Shown piece after piece: positions 5,215-5,354 of a stretch of 5,354 nt of DNA. The notes under the pieces were generated by a model. That model had not been told where the DNA came from and made no database searches. It worked only from the letters and a program-made list of their open reading frames with translations. Source of the stretch: an uncultured Burkholderiaceae bacterium (GTDB lineage: Bacteria > Pseudomonadota > Gammaproteobacteria > Burkholderiales > Burkholderiaceae_C); NCBI GenBank assembly GCA_938022295.1, contig CALIDR010000290.1, positions 1 to 5,354 of the forward strand, in the 5' to 3' direction. Every line of letters starts with the position of its first letter. Within the stretch, counting starts at the first letter, position 1. A program made the translations under genes and the position numbers.

Positions 5215-5354
5215 CTAGATCCGGCAGTTGGGCGCGCCTGAGCGGGCCGTCATCGGGCGCGCTGGCAAGGCGCGAACCGCAGCGATGGCGCGGGCCATCG
5301 CGAGGATTCGCAACGCCGCCAGCGTGTCCGAGGGCGGCTCGATCGGGTGCGCAG
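5215..5354 (-). CDS. Possible C-terminal end of an unidentified minus-strand gene (partial)
   Basis: On the minus strand a frame is open from the window edge (first full codon at 5352) to TAG at 5217-5215, giving about 45 residues. The tail reads IEPPSDTLAALRILAMARAI and then an Arg/Ala/Pro-rich end. Third positions are almost all G or C, as in the real genes here. However, a plus-strand frame shares the same third positions, so codon bias alone cannot choose the strand. That plus frame (ATG 5285) has no ribosome binding site. I do not recognise the family. If real, the gene lies about 71 bases upstream of the exported-protein gene, in the same direction. Confidence 0.35.
   Translation of the reverse strand, partial: AHPIEPPSDTLAALRILAMARAIAAVRALPARPMTARSGAPNCRI
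5272..5311. repeat. Imperfect inverted repeat near the right edge
   Basis: GCGATGGC (5282-5289) and GCCATCGC (5294-5301) form a perfect eight-base stem with loop GCGG. Outer arms GCGAACC (5272-5278) and GGATTCGC (5304-5311) extend it, with a small interior loop and one bulge. No T-run is adjacent. It falls inside the possible partial minus-strand coding region, where the palindrome encodes Ala-Met-Ala-Arg-Ala-Ile-Ala, so it may be a by-product of coding. Confidence 0.4.

Noticed and set aside
1..5354. Search for CRISPR arrays, tRNA or rRNA genes, insertion sequences, toxin-antitoxin pairs or phage genes
   Set aside because: No spaced identical repeats of CRISPR type, no RNA gene pattern, no transposase motifs and no mobile-element ends were recognised.

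Overview
The window is very GC-rich (roughly three quarters G+C by eye, with strong G/C preference at third codon positions). It carries the envelope-stress sigma-E locus in the order 3' end of fabF, small membrane-protein gene, rpoE (algU), rseA (mucA), rseB (mucB), mucD. This order and the protein motifs point to a betaproteobacterium, most likely a high-GC member of the Burkholderiales. The genus cannot be fixed from the sequence.

Layout: 1-171 is the C-terminal tail of beta-ketoacyl-ACP synthase II (fabF). 208-672 encodes a 154-residue protein with two predicted membrane helices and a YgfX/CptA-like pattern. It overlaps the rpoE start by one base. 672-1280 is the ECF sigma factor RpoE, 1320-1955 its membrane anti-sigma factor RseA, and 1965-2978 the periplasmic regulator RseB. 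After an 89-base gap with a GC-rich hairpin, a possible weak sigma-E promoter and a strong Shine-Dalgarno sequence comes 3068-4528, a periplasmic HtrA-family protease of the MucD/DegP type. On the opposite strand, 4553-5140 encodes a small exported protein that looks like an outer-membrane beta-barrel and ends in Tyr-Ala-Phe. The right edge (5144-5354) holds short direct and inverted repeats and possibly the 3' end of another minus-strand gene.

How the genes work together, from knowledge of these families: RseA holds RpoE at the inner membrane and RseB protects RseA from proteolysis. Misfolded outer-membrane proteins or displaced lipopolysaccharide trigger stepwise cleavage of RseA, releasing RpoE to transcribe envelope-repair genes. 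MucD degrades or refolds damaged periplasmic proteins and dampens the response. The site-1 and site-2 proteases (DegS/AlgW and RseP) are not in this window.

The locus is largely canonical and I see no strong evidence for a wholly new system. The least described parts are the YgfX-like protein coupled to rpoE and the convergent YxF-ending outer-membrane protein beside mucD, at a place where lepA often follows in related bacteria.
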